In this document: positions 10,744 to 22,285 of the stretch, piece by piece | How the letters are laid out: each line of letters opens with the position of its first letter | Numbering within the stretch: position 1 is the stretch's first letter | Assembly (NCBI GenBank): GCA_030549775.1 | Contig: CM060174.1 | Location: forward strand, 94,504,132 to 94,568,131 | Source: Tamarix chinensis | Taxonomy: Eukaryota > Streptophyta > Magnoliopsida > Caryophyllales > Tamaricaceae | Direction: 5' to 3' | Length of the DNA: 64,000 bases | The notes under the pieces: model-generated | What the model saw: only the letters and a program-made list of their open reading frames with translations | Told to the model about the DNA's origin: nothing | The model's database searches: none | Position numbers and translations under genes: made by a program

Positions 10744-10929
10744 TTGAATGCAGCTGGATTATAAGGTCAGAATATTGTTGATTTTTTTTCGAGAACAACA
10801 TGATCATTGCTAGCTCCGAGACTGTGAAGTGTGAACCAGGGTGAACATTGTAAGGCATACTCTTTTGACGATAACAAGTGTCCATACTCTATAGCTCAGG
10901 CCTTGGGCAGAAGAGTGTGCGATTCAGCG

Positions 10930-12875
10930 TTGTATATTGAGCAATGAGCAGTACCTGAATTGCATCCAGGAAGTGGCTTCGCTAAACGGAGAAACATCCA
11001 TGGCTCAGGCGGTTGTGAAGGATCTTCATGATTGTGAAGCAACTAAGGGTCGAAAGGTTGGCAAAGTCTCTCCTGACTTTGAAGCAACTCTCCATGACGC
11101 GGTGGAGATGCTTTCTCGGGATCGTGAATCACTTATTAATGAAAAGGTAGAATCCTCAGTACGTCACACTGATGCTGTCCCTGGAGTTTGCTTTTCGGAC
11201 AATCACCTTAGTTTCTCTCGAAATATTTCTGTCAGAACGGTTCTATTTCTTTCGGCCACCTTTTCTCCTCTGACCTAATGTCTTTTAGTTTCTCAAAATG
11301 GCTGCTGAGTAGTTTATTTATTTCTCTCAGATAATTTCTGAGATACCTCACAAGAACCTGCGCAGGGCTATGAGAACTTCTGAGTTAGATGACATCAGAG
11401 CAGTAACAAGTAAGTTAATTTGCCTAAATTGTTAATGATTTGTGTTCTGAGTAACCGTTGGTATTAGTTTTGATTTGGTGATTCTGTGCGTCGTTGCTGG
11501 TGCAACCCCATGTTTTTTGAACAAGATAGGATGGTAGTAAAAGAAAGCATCTTACTCGTAAAGAATGTAAACCGAAAAGTTTTGCTGGTTTTTTCTGTGG
11601 TCCTTCGATGACATACTCATCATCTACGTTGCTTGAATACCTTCTCCAACGCTTCTAGTACCTCATTTTGTTTATCTTTCTCTCTCTTTCCAGAATGCAA
11701 GGAGAAAGACTCCTTTGAGAAACAAAGCAAATGTTCAGATTCTAATAGCGTCGACCAAGTCAATATTATTCTAAAAAGATCTATCGAAGTCGCAAGCAAC
11801 GATAAGCAGACAGCAAAGAAGCGAAGTGTTGATACAGCGTTTCAGCAGTGGGTGCCGCTCCATTCAGACTTTTTCCCAAAGTGCCATTTGCTTCTCACAG
11901 CAACAAATGCATGCCATTGAGCCTTACTACTGAGTTGCAGTCCATGAAACATAGAGTGGCAGAAGTTCTGCATGATGAAGCCAGGACATCCCCATCATTG
12001 AGATATAATGCAAACAATGTGGACAAGCAAACAATGAAGTTTCATCTTAATTGTTATTTTCAATTTTTCATGCTTCCAGGACATCACAAAATCCTCTTTT
12101 GCCTTCGTTATTGCCTGCACCTTCTCGTCATTGGATGTGTCAGCGTTGAGGTTTCTCATCTTAAAATGTATGTGCATGCCACTTGCTTTTGCTTGTCATC
12201 TGCTTTCTGCAAAACCTACTAGGTTTGGGACATATTACTAAGGACTAGAAATGTATTTGCTTGCTGACATTAATCTAATTACAGTTGCAATGCATGACAC
12301 CTGTTTCTGTATGCATATCACTAAAAACTGACTGTTGTCATGCACTTGCATTTTCATACATGGCGCACAATTTTTTTTCCTTGCCCTACAAGGGGGCAGA
12401 AAGCAAATGTTTGATTTTTCTGTCACTTCGTAGGCTATGGACAATGCAACCAAAGCTGAGGAAACAGCCAAAAGGCGGCTTTCCAGGATGGCAAGGGATT
12501 GTGATTGCTTTTGCAAAATCATGGTGCGTACTCTTTTTTGTATTCTTTGATAGTACCGGGTACATACACCCATCCTTTAGAATCATTCTCATTGCAGAGT
12601 CTCCCCTCCAAAGTAAAATAAATAAATAAATTAATATGAAACAATTGCACAATGAATAATATACCAGCATTGGCTGACACTTTCTTACTGCCAAATTGAT
12701 GATTTTATAGGAATTGTCTGAAATGGAAGCAGCTTCCCCTGAAAAGTACATCTGTCAAGAAGGGATTGAAAAGGCTACATCTCCACCAAGTAAAGCCCAA
12801 AAGCAAAGAAAGAAGATTATGTTTGCAAATGAAGCTGGAGGAACCTTGCATCAGATCAAACTCTTTAATAAATGA
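10930..12875 (+). pseudogene. Broken multi-exon plant gene (copy 1), family not identified
   Basis: Exon-like segments on the plus strand have plausible splice contexts: about 10960-11147 (SPDFEATLHDAVEMLSRDRE), 11332-11410 (ISEIPHKNLRRAMRTSELDD), 11694-11880 (acceptor CTTTCCAG; acidic/basic spacer), from 11905 (acceptor CTTCTCACAG, then QQQMHAIE), about 12433-12520 (AMDNATKAEETAKRRLSRMA then RDCDCFCKIM) and 12710-12875 (KIMFANEAGGTLHQIKLF then stop). These look like exons of one coiled-coil-rich nuclear or cytoskeletal protein, but I do not recognise the family. Compared with the second copy at 43.2-44.45 kb, a ~14-bp deletion near 11918 shifts the frame right after QQQMHAIE, so this copy is dead. 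The order and strand are consistent with genomic origin with introns. Confidence 0.55.
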
Positions 12876-12966
12876 TAGTAAGTCTTGGCAGGACAGTTAA
12901 ATAGAAAAGGAGGCACCTCTAGCTTCATGATTTTGTGCTGTTTTTCATTGCACTTTCCTTGGTATC

Positions 12967-13831
12967 TGATGCATATGAGATCCAAATTAGGTTTCAATGA
13001 GTTGCTGGTGAGTGGGTAAAGTTCACCCAAGAAAAGAGAAGAAGACTTGTAGGATTCAAATGAGAGAAAATGAAAGGAAACGAGCAAAAGTAAGGCACCT
13101 CCTTCATCTTTACACATTCAATGTCATTTAAGGCATAAGAGAACTTGAATGATGATTGAAAGATTTTCACCCACTCAACTTGAGGTCATTAATGGGTTTT
13201 GGCCTCAAGGGGATAGTTTTTGCTTCAAAGGTAGTTAGCTTCCTTTAAGACCATGCTGAGACCTTTCTAATTAGGTTCAGCCCATATGATGGCTACAAGC
13301 CAACTATAGAGTTAGAGTTAAACTAGTTGGTCGTCTAAAGAGTGCTAGATAGCTAGTTCTAATCTAATTAAAACAAGTTAGCTACTAAGTGTCCTAAGGC
13401 TTGAAAATCTACATCTACAAGCATATATGACGTTCCCAATGACTCCTAAACCTGATTGGTTGGGAGCTTTGACAAGCATACTAGATAATTAGGAAGAAAA
13501 ATGCAAATTAGGAAAACTTGACTATACATTTTAACCATGTCAAGGTAGAAATGGCAAAATCACATTCCTCGTGGCCATAATAGCTACCAATTGGGGCTAG
13601 TGGGGGATGGGAGGGTTGATGGTTCCCTAAGTTAGCTTTAAATTAAGGTCTGGAAAAGCCACTAAAATCCGCCCAGCACCTGCATAGCTGCTGCCCACAA
13701 ATCAACTCATTGAAGTCATCGAAAGCGAGCCAAGAATTTGAAATTCATGGCTGCTGTCCCAAACACAAAAACCAACCCATATTTGGCTTATTATGAGCCA
13801 TATTGGAGCCACTTGGAAGTTGGAAAATTCA
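12967..13831 (-). mobile_element. 3' LTR of minus-strand gypsy element (truncated)
   Basis: This ~865-bp segment begins TGATGCATATGA and aligns throughout with 21087-22285 after removal of a MITE there. Shared landmarks include CAATGTCATTTAAGGCATAA, CCTCAAGGGGATAGTTTTTG and GAGCCACTTGGAAGTTGG. It stops where the hAT terminus begins. Because gag reads on the minus strand, this is the 3' LTR, lacking its start. Confidence 0.8.
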
Positions 13832-14789
13832 GTGTTTGAAAAGGCGCGCTTAAGGTGTAGAGCGATGGGGGGTGGGGCTTTTCTAGTGCTAGGCGAGGCG
13901 AGGTGAGTGAAGTGCATATAAGGCGCGCCTAAGGCGTTGAGCGCAGAGGCGATGACGCACAGGCGGGGACTTAGTGGAGCTCAATCGACACATAGGGAAT
14001 TAGGGGAGAGGGGTAAAAAAGCTTTTTAGCAGGAAAAAAATACATGTAGAACTGTAGGAACTTAGAGGAGTTAAATAGACATTTTTTGGAAAAAGGTAAG
14101 CCTATTTATAGTCTTGATTGCAATGAAAATATGGGGATTGGGGAGAGCAATAGTTATTTTGGAAAAGATAAAAATAGATTACAAAGGCTGCATCACCAAT
14201 TTAATGCAAGCAATAGATTTTTAGGTCCTAACGAGCTGAGAACCAGAGAAAGAAAGAAGTGGTCTATCACTCTCCACAGTCCACACTATTTGCTATCAAA
14301 TACAGGTATTTTTCTTTCTCTTCTGCCCCGTGGCCCCCTTATATATTTTGCACATATTTGCCTTTTTTCGTCCTTTATTCTTTTATTCTTATTCAGTTAT
14401 TCTCCCCATGGTCCCCCTCATCCCATATATTTTTTGTAGATATTTTTTCTTCTTAAATCCAAAAAAAAAAACAAAGGGAAAAATAATGTATCGCTACATA
14501 TGTAACAAAACATAGAGAGCATCAGGGAAAGCTGGAAAAACAAAAGTATATCTGCAAAAAAAAAAACAAAGAGAGCATTAGGGAAAAACAGAGGGTAAAA
14601 TAAAGATATATCTGGAAAAAAAAAGAGGGCATTAGGGAAAAACAAAGAGAGCATTTTGTAATTTTAGTAATTAATTTAGTACGTAACTATGTATGTTACT
14701 GATTAGTGTCTTTTTCACTTCTATTTTTCTTGTGTGTGCTGCACATTATGCAATCAATATTTAGGACCTTGCCTCATTCAGTAAAAAAG

Positions 14790-15725
14790 ATGGAGGATGA
14801 TGGTGATGGTAAATTTGATTTGGGATGGAAATATGCATTTTTAAGTGATCCTAGTAACAAAAATGTCGTGACTTGTAAATTCTGTTAGAAAGATGCTAAA
14901 GGAAGGATATATCGACTCAAACAACACCTTGTTGGAGGTTACCGAAACATAAAAGCTTGCAATAAATGTCCTGAACAAGCTAGACAAGAGATCATTAAGT
15001 ACATGGTCAAGAAAACAAGTGAAAGTGATCAAATGAATTTGCTACATGAATATGATAAGATAGCAGACCTTAAAGAAGAAGAAACTGAATTTTTTATGAC
15101 CAATGACGTTAGAGGGAAAAGGCCAATGAGTGTAACGGTAAGTCAAGCATCAAATGCTAAGAAAACAAGACAAGTTGGTCCGATGGATGTTTTCTGCACA
15201 CCTAAAGTACTAGCTCTTCAAAGTGGAAAGCAAAGTATAATTAATGAAGCCTACAAGAAAGAACAAAGAGAAAAAGCTATATCAGATGTTGCTCGATGGT
15301 TTAATGATCTTGGTATTCTCTTTAACGCTCTCAATTATCCTAGCTTCAAACTTGCAATGGATTCTGCTGTTAGAGCTGGAATAGGTCAAAAGCCACTTAG
15401 TGATTATGAAGCACAGGTTCCTTTCCTTAGAAAAGAAGTCTAAATAACCAATGATTTAATGAAAAATCATAGAGAGGAATGGGCTAGAACCAGATGCTCT
15501 GTCATGTCAGATGGATGGGAAGATAGATGTCATAGATCCATATTGAACTTTCTCATAAATTATTATAAGGGGAAACATGTTCGCCGAGTTAGTGGATGCA
15601 TCAAGTTATTCAAAGACTGGAGATAGGTTGTATAGGCTTCTTAGTAGAACTATAGAAAAAATTGGAGAGCATAATGTGGTGCAAGTGATTACAGATAATG
15701 GGAGCAATTTCATGGCAGTAGGTAA
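14790..15725 (+). pseudogene. hAT transposase N-terminal half (left arm)
   Basis: Starting at ATG 14790 the frame gives a BED-type zinc finger (VVTCKFC, then RIYRLKQHLVGGYRNIKACN, CPEQARQEI), a low-complexity linker, and the start of the DUF659-type transposase region (NEAYKKEQREKAISDVARWF, FLRKEV, then RTRCSVMSDGW and VVQVITDNGSNFMAV). A TAG at 14886-14888 lies in the BED finger and another TAA at 15441-15443 replaces a Gln codon. Sequence ends before the catalytic core is complete. Dead. The mirror copy is on the minus strand at 16054-18910. Confidence 0.8.
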
Positions 15726-16053
15726 GAATTCTTAAAGTGCATCAAAATGGCTATTATATGCAAGTTATTTGACACTTATATACTTTGTACTATTAATGCA
15801 AGAGCTCTAGGGTCCCTATCGCTTAGGTGTGCCTTAAGCCTTTTCAAACATTGTGTCACTTACTCTTTGGGATCCTAAGCGATAGGGGTCTTGGAGCCTA
15901 GGCTCTAGGCGCAAGGCAAAGGCGCATGCTTAGGCGATGTGAGGTGCCAAAATTACTCAAAAAGCTAAAAAACGGTTAAATGACTAAGTTTTCAGAAAAA
16001 AGTATACCATAACATGAAAATACTTATAAAAATAGCAACCTATGAGTTTAATA

Positions 16054-18910
16054 CTACCAATACTTGCAAGCTACTAAGAAAACATCGTGTTTTATAAGTA
16101 AATCTTCATCCTCTAATGCATCTGATTCTGATTCTAATTTTAACCCATAGCCTTCATCATCATCCTCCACTTCTTCTTCCTCTATTTCTTGTCTAGGCAT
16201 ATATCTTTGTGAACTACTGCTGCCGCCACCACTTGCACCGAATCTTAGGTTAAACCTCTCTTCATCAACTCGAGCAGCAGCATCAACTGTTCCCCAATTC
16301 AAATTATCATCCTCAAAAACAATATCATTTTCAACACCCTCTTCATCTGATTCTATTATCCCAGTTAACCATTCATTACTTTCATCAATGTCCTTCAAAG
16401 AAATGAGATCAATATTGCCCCTCAATTGATATCTCTGAATCAAAGCTCAATTGTACTAAACATATGGTAAATCATTTAATCAAAATTGTGCAAGCCTATT
16501 CCTTTTCTTGGTTTGAATATGTAAAATTGGAGATAACTCACTTCCTTAGTTGGTCAAGGCATTTAACAATTAACATTTTAACTTTTAAGTACAAGATAAT
16601 GAGGTACTTATATGCTAACAAATACTCCAGTTTCTCTCACACCCACATGAACTGCATGTTAGATTCAAAATTTTTACTGCAAATTGTTGCAAAGTAGGAG
16701 TAGAAGACCCATAGGCTGCCCACCACTTAGTTGGAAATTTTATTAACATCAAAAGATTTAAATCAAATAAAATGGGCATAATAATAAATAATAATAATAA
16801 AGACAAGAGCATATAAAATAGCAAGATTGATAGTTGAATATGTGGGGCTTTAGTCTTTCTATGCCTAATAGCCATAGGATTTTCAAATAAACCATTAGCA
16901 TTTTTGTAAGCACTGAGCTCCTCCATCATCTTATCTTGCTTTGCAATGATTGGAACCAATTTTTGGATGCACTGATATAAGCCACTTACCACTCACCACT
17001 TCTTCACACTACTCAAGTTGGGGATTATTATAAAAGAATTCTGGATTAAGAAAATGCCCAGTTGCATGCCATGGGTAATGAAGTTGGCATTCCCATCCGT
17101 TGTTGATCATTTGGAAAACATCAATTTACTTTGATTCATTTCCATTAAAGGTGGATGCGATAATCTCCATAGTTCGATCCATAGCCTCATAAATATAACC
17201 CATAGCTAGCTTTCTCTCACCGTCAACCAATATGAGTGTACGATCCAATGGTCCGGTCAACTTAAGAACATAGACTAAATCATTCCAACATGTTGGCATC
17301 AAAACAGTTTGGCTAGCTCTTTTTCCTCTTAATTCCTTAGCCCATTTACTAATTACATAATGAAAAAACAATCGTGTCAAACTTGGAACTTCTTAGAAAT
17401 TCAAATCATGCTTACATATAAGAATTATAAGAGAGTGCACATGTATTCCTAAATAGGTACGAGTTGGACTTATTACTTACCCACACATGAGAGGTTAACA
17501 ACTTTCTTAGGTTATCTCGTTGATTGTGTATTGATGAAAGAGTGATAAATGGAGTAGCAAACCTTATCTTTGCTGGCCTCTATAAGTTTTTTTGACCACT
17601 AAAGCGCCTTATTAAATTTATAAGATTTGGTCATTGGGAGATGAAACAGGTCATATGTATTGCTCTTTTGAGAACTCTATCAATGGCTAGAATTTTTAAA
17701 ATATCTTCAAGCATCAAGTCAATGCAATGAGCCGCATAGAGAATTCAATACGAATGTGGATACTTTGCTTCCAAGGGAGTGCCTAATCATTAAAAAAAAG
17801 GTATACACATATAATCAGCTCTTGCATTAATGGTAAAAAGTATAGAAGTGTCAAAGAACTTGCATATAATAGCTATTTTGATGCACTTTAAGAATTCTTA
17901 CTTGCTGCCATGAAATTGCTCCCATTATCTGTAATCACTTGCACCACATTATGCTCTCCAACTTTTTCTATAATTCTACTGAGAACCCTATACAACCTAT
18001 CTCCAGTCTTTGAATAACTTGATGCATTCAATGAGTCGATGAACATGCTACCCCTTAGAACAATTTACGAGAAAGTTCAGTATGGATCTGTGACATCTAT
18101 CTTCCCATCCATCTGACATGGCAGAGCATCTGGTTCTAGCCCATTCCTCTCTATGATTTATCATTAAATCATTAGTTCTTTGGACTTCTTTTCTAAGGAA
18201 AGGAACCCTTGCTTTGTAATCACTAAGTGGCTTTTGACCTATTCTAGCTCTAGTAGAATCCATTGCAAGTTTGAAGTTAAGATGATTGAGAGCATTGAAG
18301 GGAATATCGGCATCATATAACCATCGAGCAACATCTGCTGTAGCTTTTTCTCTTTGTTCTTTCTTATAGGCTTCATTAATTGTACTTTGCTTTCCACTTT
18401 GAAGAGCTACTGCTTTGGGTGTGCAAAAAACATCCATTAGACCAACTTGTCTTACTTTCTTGGCTACAAATGCCTGACTTACAGCTGTATTCATTGGCCT
18501 TTTCCCTCTAGGGTTATTAGTCATAAAAAATTTAGTTTCTTCTTCAAGGTCTGCTATCTTATCAGATTCATGTAGCAAATTCATTTGATCACGTTCACTT
18601 TTTTTCTTAACCATGTACTTAATGATCTCTTGTCTAACATGTTCAGGACATTTATTGCAAGCTTTTATGTTTCGGTAACCTCCAACAAGGTGTTGTTTGA
18701 GTCGATATATCCCTCCTTTAGCATCTTCTAATAGAATTTACAAGTCACGGCATTTTTGTTATTAGGATCACTTAAAAATACATATTTCCATCCTAAATCA
18801 CGTTTACTATCACCATCATCCGCCATCTTTTTTACTGAATGAGGCAAGGTCCTGAATGTTAATTGCATAATGTGCAGCACACACAAGAAAAATAGAAGTG
18901 AAAAATACAC
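16054..18910 (-). pseudogene. hAT transposase, near full length, degenerate
   Basis: Read on the minus strand from 18832-18910 downward: BED finger (VTCKFY, stop, then an RLKQHLVGGYRNIKAC frame), the DUF659 region at 18614-18048 (EEWARTRCSAMSDGWEDRCH), a degenerate middle including YAAHCIDLMLEDILKI near 17720 and AMGYIYEAMDRTMEIIASTF at about 17210-17150, the hAT dimerisation segment near 16720-16620 (WWAAYGSSTPTLQQFAVKIL then CSSCGCERNWS), and an acidic tail ending at 16054. This order is that of plant hAT transposases. Many stops and frameshifts separate the blocks. The TAG at 18728-18730 falls in the same BED codon region as in the left-arm copy, so the stop predates their duplication. Confidence 0.8.
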
Positions 18911-19702
18911 TAATCAGTAACATACATAGTTATGTACTAAAAGTATAAAGTGCTCTCTTTTTTTTCCCTAATGCTCTTTTTTTTCCAGATATACCTTTGT
19001 TTTTCCCCAATGCTCTCTCTGGTTTTTTTTTTTAGATTTTTTTTCGGTTTTCCCTGACGCTCTCTCTGTTTTTTTGTATATGTAGCGATACATTATTTTT
19101 CCCTTTGTCTTTTTTTTTTGTGCATTAGGAAGAAAAAATATTTGCAAAAAATATATAGGATGAGGGGGGATCAGGGGGAGAATAACTGAATAAGGACAAA
19201 AAAATATAGGATGAAAAAAGGCAGATATGTGAAAAAAATATGGGGGGACCAAGGCGTAGGGGAGAAAGAAAAATACCTGTATCTGATAGTAGGTAGAGTG
19301 GACTGTAGTGTGTGGTGGACCACTTCTTACTTTCTTTGCTGCCTTTTTTTTATCTTTTCCAATATAACTATTGCTCTCCCCAATCCTCATATTAATTGTA
19401 GAATGTTTTCAATGCAATCAAGACTATAAATAGGCTTAATTTTTTCCAAAAAATGTCTATTTAACTCCTCTAAGTCCCTACAGTCTTGCGTGTATTTTTT
19501 TTGTGCTAAAAATTCTTTTTTACCCCTCTCTTGTACGTCAGCGCATGTCTATTAAGCTCCCCTAAGTCCCGGCGTGCGTCTCTGCGCTCAGGGCCTTAGG
19601 CGTGCCTTATATGCTCTTCACTCACCTCGCCTAGCCTAGCACCAAAAAATTCTCACCCCCATCGCCCTGTGCCTTGAGCCTTAGGTGCGCTTTTTCAAAC
19701 AC

Positions 19703-20863
19703 CGAGGTGGCAAGAGAGAATGAAACTAACACTCGTTTGGTCACCTCAATCATACTCTCATTGTTGAGTCCTTGGATCCTGTATGGCTTTGAGTGTTAGG
19801 TGATAGATAAGTCGAGCTTGTTAGCAAATTGTTGTGGACGCCACGTTTGTGTAACTTCCCCAATTATTGATTAAAGAGCAAACCTTCTCAAATATGGTAC
19901 TATTGGAGTGAAAGATTGCTTATTTAGTGTTGTAAAGAGGGGTTTCTTTGGTGTGGAGGACTCTTCTAATAATCAAGGACTCTACTTTTGATCCTAGGGA
20001 AATTATGCTTCCTCTTCCTCCATTCTTGTGGTTTCTTCCTCCTTTTCTTCTTCTTGTTTTTCTTGAATAAAGTCATCTAAATCCATAAGTGTCATGACAC
20101 GTTGATAGTGACCTATATTTTTGCATTTTAAGCATCTATCACCTATTAGCTTTCCTTCAACCTCCTTACCTTTGTTGCATGGATTAAAGGGTTTTAAGGA
20201 AGGAGTTTATCTTATGTTGATTGAGCTTCTAAGAGTAAATGTGGAGCTTGATTTCTTCTCCTTTTTATGTCTTTCAACTTTCAAGGCTAGATTAAAGAGC
20301 TCATCCAAGGAGTAGTAGGATTGAAGTTCCATCTTTCTTGCAAGGTTTGGCCTCAAACCTCCATGATGTGCTCGGGCACTTCCTCCATTTCAAGCTCCAA
20401 CATAATTTTCTCAAACTCCTTAATATACAATTCTTGCTTATGTGAATGTGGCAATAATGTATCCCTCAACTTCTTCATATTCTTTCTTGGCTTTACTTTG
20501 ACTTTCCCTTCTTCCCCTCTTTGATCACAATTTTTCCTATCATAAAGAGACATATCCCTTTAGAAAAAGGAATTTCACTTTGTAAGGCTTGTGGTTTGAT
20601 TATCCCTTGGCTTCAAACATTCGTGAACACCTCAACTCCCAACCAATACCATCAAAATCTAGTGGTTCAGCCTTCATATCCCTTAAATCATCATGTTTCT
20701 TCCTTCTTCTATGATGATAAGAAGAATCGCTAGAACTTGAGTTGGAATCACTCCCACCAAAATCACTTACAAACTCATCATCTAGGGCACGAGCTATGGG
20801 TCTTCTAGCTTGTGACACATTTACTCCCAAGTTACCCAATAGCCGAAGAACTTCTCTCTTCAT
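19703..20863 (-). pseudogene. Degenerate gypsy gag and protease
   Basis: From 20863 on the minus strand the frame reads an Arg/Ser/His-rich gag start ending DLRDMKAEPLDFDGIGWE, jumps (internal deletion) to KNMKKLRDTLLPHSHKQELY and ELEMEEVPEHIMEV, then a degenerate zinc knuckle near 20130 (CLKCKNIGHYQ) and acidic linker. About 19880-19710 reads NNWGSYTNVASTTIC, corresponding to the gypsy protease DGGSCTNVAS-type active site with the catalytic Asp replaced by Asn and Gly by Trp. The sequence stops at the hAT boundary; reverse transcriptase, RNase H and integrase are absent. Non-functional. Confidence 0.7.
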
Positions 20864-21061
20864 TGGAAAAACTCAGTGTATCTATCTCTTCTTAGATTTT
20901 GAGCCTTTTTAAGACTCAAGCCCCTAGTATTTCTTATGCTATAAGGGTTTGAAGTGTGAAGAAGATTGACTAATAACAGTAGGTAAGGTTATAAATTGTT
21001 TTGTGGGTGTTTGGCTTAGATGGGGTGAAGAGAAGGAAGATTTAATCAAACCTAATGCCAA

Positions 21062-21078
21062 CCTAACCTTTGATACCA
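21062..21078 (-). promoter_or_regulatory. Primer-binding site of minus-strand gypsy
   Basis: The minus strand reads TGGTATCAAAGGTTAGG eight bases inside the LTR end at 21087. It matches the complement of the plant tRNA-iMet 3' end (TGGTATCAGAGCC...) at the first eight positions and then diverges. It fixes the element's orientation. Confidence 0.7.
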
Positions 21079-21086
21079 ATTTGATG

Positions 21087-22285
21087 TGATGTATATGATC
21101 CAAATTAGGTTTGAGTCAGTTGGTGGCAAGTGGGTAAAATTCACTACAGAAAAGAGTAGAAGACTTGTAAGATTTGAATAAGAGAAAATGAAGGGAAACG
21201 AGCACAAGTAATGCCCCTCATTCACTTTTACACTTTCAATGTCATTTAAGGCATAAGACAACTTAAATGATTATTGAAGGATTTTCCCAACTCAACTTGA
21301 GTTCATTAAAGGCTCTTGGCCTCAAGGGGATAGTTTTTGCTTCAAAGGTAGTTAGCTTCCATTAAGACCATGCTGAGAACTTTATAATTAGTTTTAGCCC
21401 ATATGATGCTTAGAAGCTAACTCTCTAGTTACATATAGACTTATTTAATTAGAGTTAAACTAGGTAGGTGTCTTAGGAGCAAGCAATAAAACTGTGTTCG
21501 CAAATGCGATTGCGGTTGCAGTATCGCGGTATCGGGCTGTCACGAACAATATTTTATATGTCGCAGTTGTCGCGGCGTGATTTTTTGATTCTTTTTCACA
21601 ACAAATATTGGCAAATATCGGTCAAATAACGGTCGATATCCGAAACTTCTCTAATATTTTGGCGATAAATATGTGATTTTTTGAAATGACCACATTTTAA
21701 AATTTTCATGTCACGGCAGACCCAAAAACCGTGAAATTGCGGTTGATATGCAAATGTGGTACCGATATTTTATTGTATGCTTAGGAGTGCTAGATAGCTA
21801 GTTCTAATCTAACTAAAATAAATCAGCTACCACCTAAAGGCTTGAAAATCGGGACTTGTAGTCTTGCAAGAATGAATGACATTCCCAACGACTTCTGCGC
21901 TTGATTGGGAGGTTTAACAAGCAAACTAGATAACTAGTAGAAGTAAAATACTAATCAGAAAAACTTTTCATAGACAATACACTTTAACCATATCTAGCTA
22001 GAAATGGAAAAAATCACATTTCCCATGTCCTTAATAGCTGCTGATTGAGACTAGTGATGGGAGGATTGATGGTTCCTTAATTTAGGCTTAAATTAAGCTC
22101 TTGAAAAGCCATAAAAACCTTCCAAACACTTGCATGGATGCTTCCCACAAATTAACTCATTGAATTCTTCAAAAGTGAGCTAAGATTTCAAAATTTATGG
22201 CCACTATCCCAAACATAAAAATTGAGTCATATTTGGCTTACTATGAGCCATATTGGAGCCACTTGGAAGTTGGAAAATTTTAGTG
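21087..22285 (-). mobile_element. 5' LTR of minus-strand gypsy element
   Basis: Starts TGATGTATATGATCC on the plus strand and matches 12967-13834 to at least 22285 (GGAAAATTTTAGTG). It is longer mainly because of a 300-bp MITE with its 8-bp duplication and a ~20-bp indel. The right end is uncertain since the other copy is truncated; it could extend past 22285. Confidence 0.75.
21480..21779. mobile_element. 300-bp hAT-type MITE, TSD CTTAGGAG
   Basis: The insert is absent from the sister LTR and flanked by perfect 8-bp duplications CTTAGGAG at 21472-21479 and 21780-21787. Its ends form imperfect inverted repeats (CAAGCAATAAAACTG on the left; CATACAATAAAATATCG reading in from the right). The interior is rich in GCGGTTGCAGTATCGCGG-like subterminal motifs and has no coding capacity. 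Eight-base duplications and size indicate a non-autonomous hAT element. Confidence 0.9.

Larger units (their letters stand above)
13832..19702. mobile_element. hAT complex with ~1.9-kb inverted arms
   Basis: The block is bounded by GTGTTTGAAAAGGCGCGCTT on the left and its near-complement ending GCTTTTTCAAACAC on the right. The left arm (13832-15806) and right arm (17817-19702) are inverted copies of the first half of a hAT element: terminus, GGCGC-rich subterminal region, BED finger and start of the transposase. The 2-kb spacer (15807-17816) holds the rest of a minus-strand transposase, so the right arm plus spacer is a nearly full-length minus-strand element and the left arm a 5' fragment. 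A further terminus-like CTTAAGCCTTTTCAAACA lies at about 15828-15846 in a small hairpin (CCCTATCGCTTAG / CTAAGCGATAGGG). No matching 8-bp target duplication flanks the ends. Confidence 0.75.

Noticed and set aside
11995..12751. Several minus-strand frames of 60-121 codons
   Set aside because: They are antisense to the better-supported plus-strand exons and have no domain.
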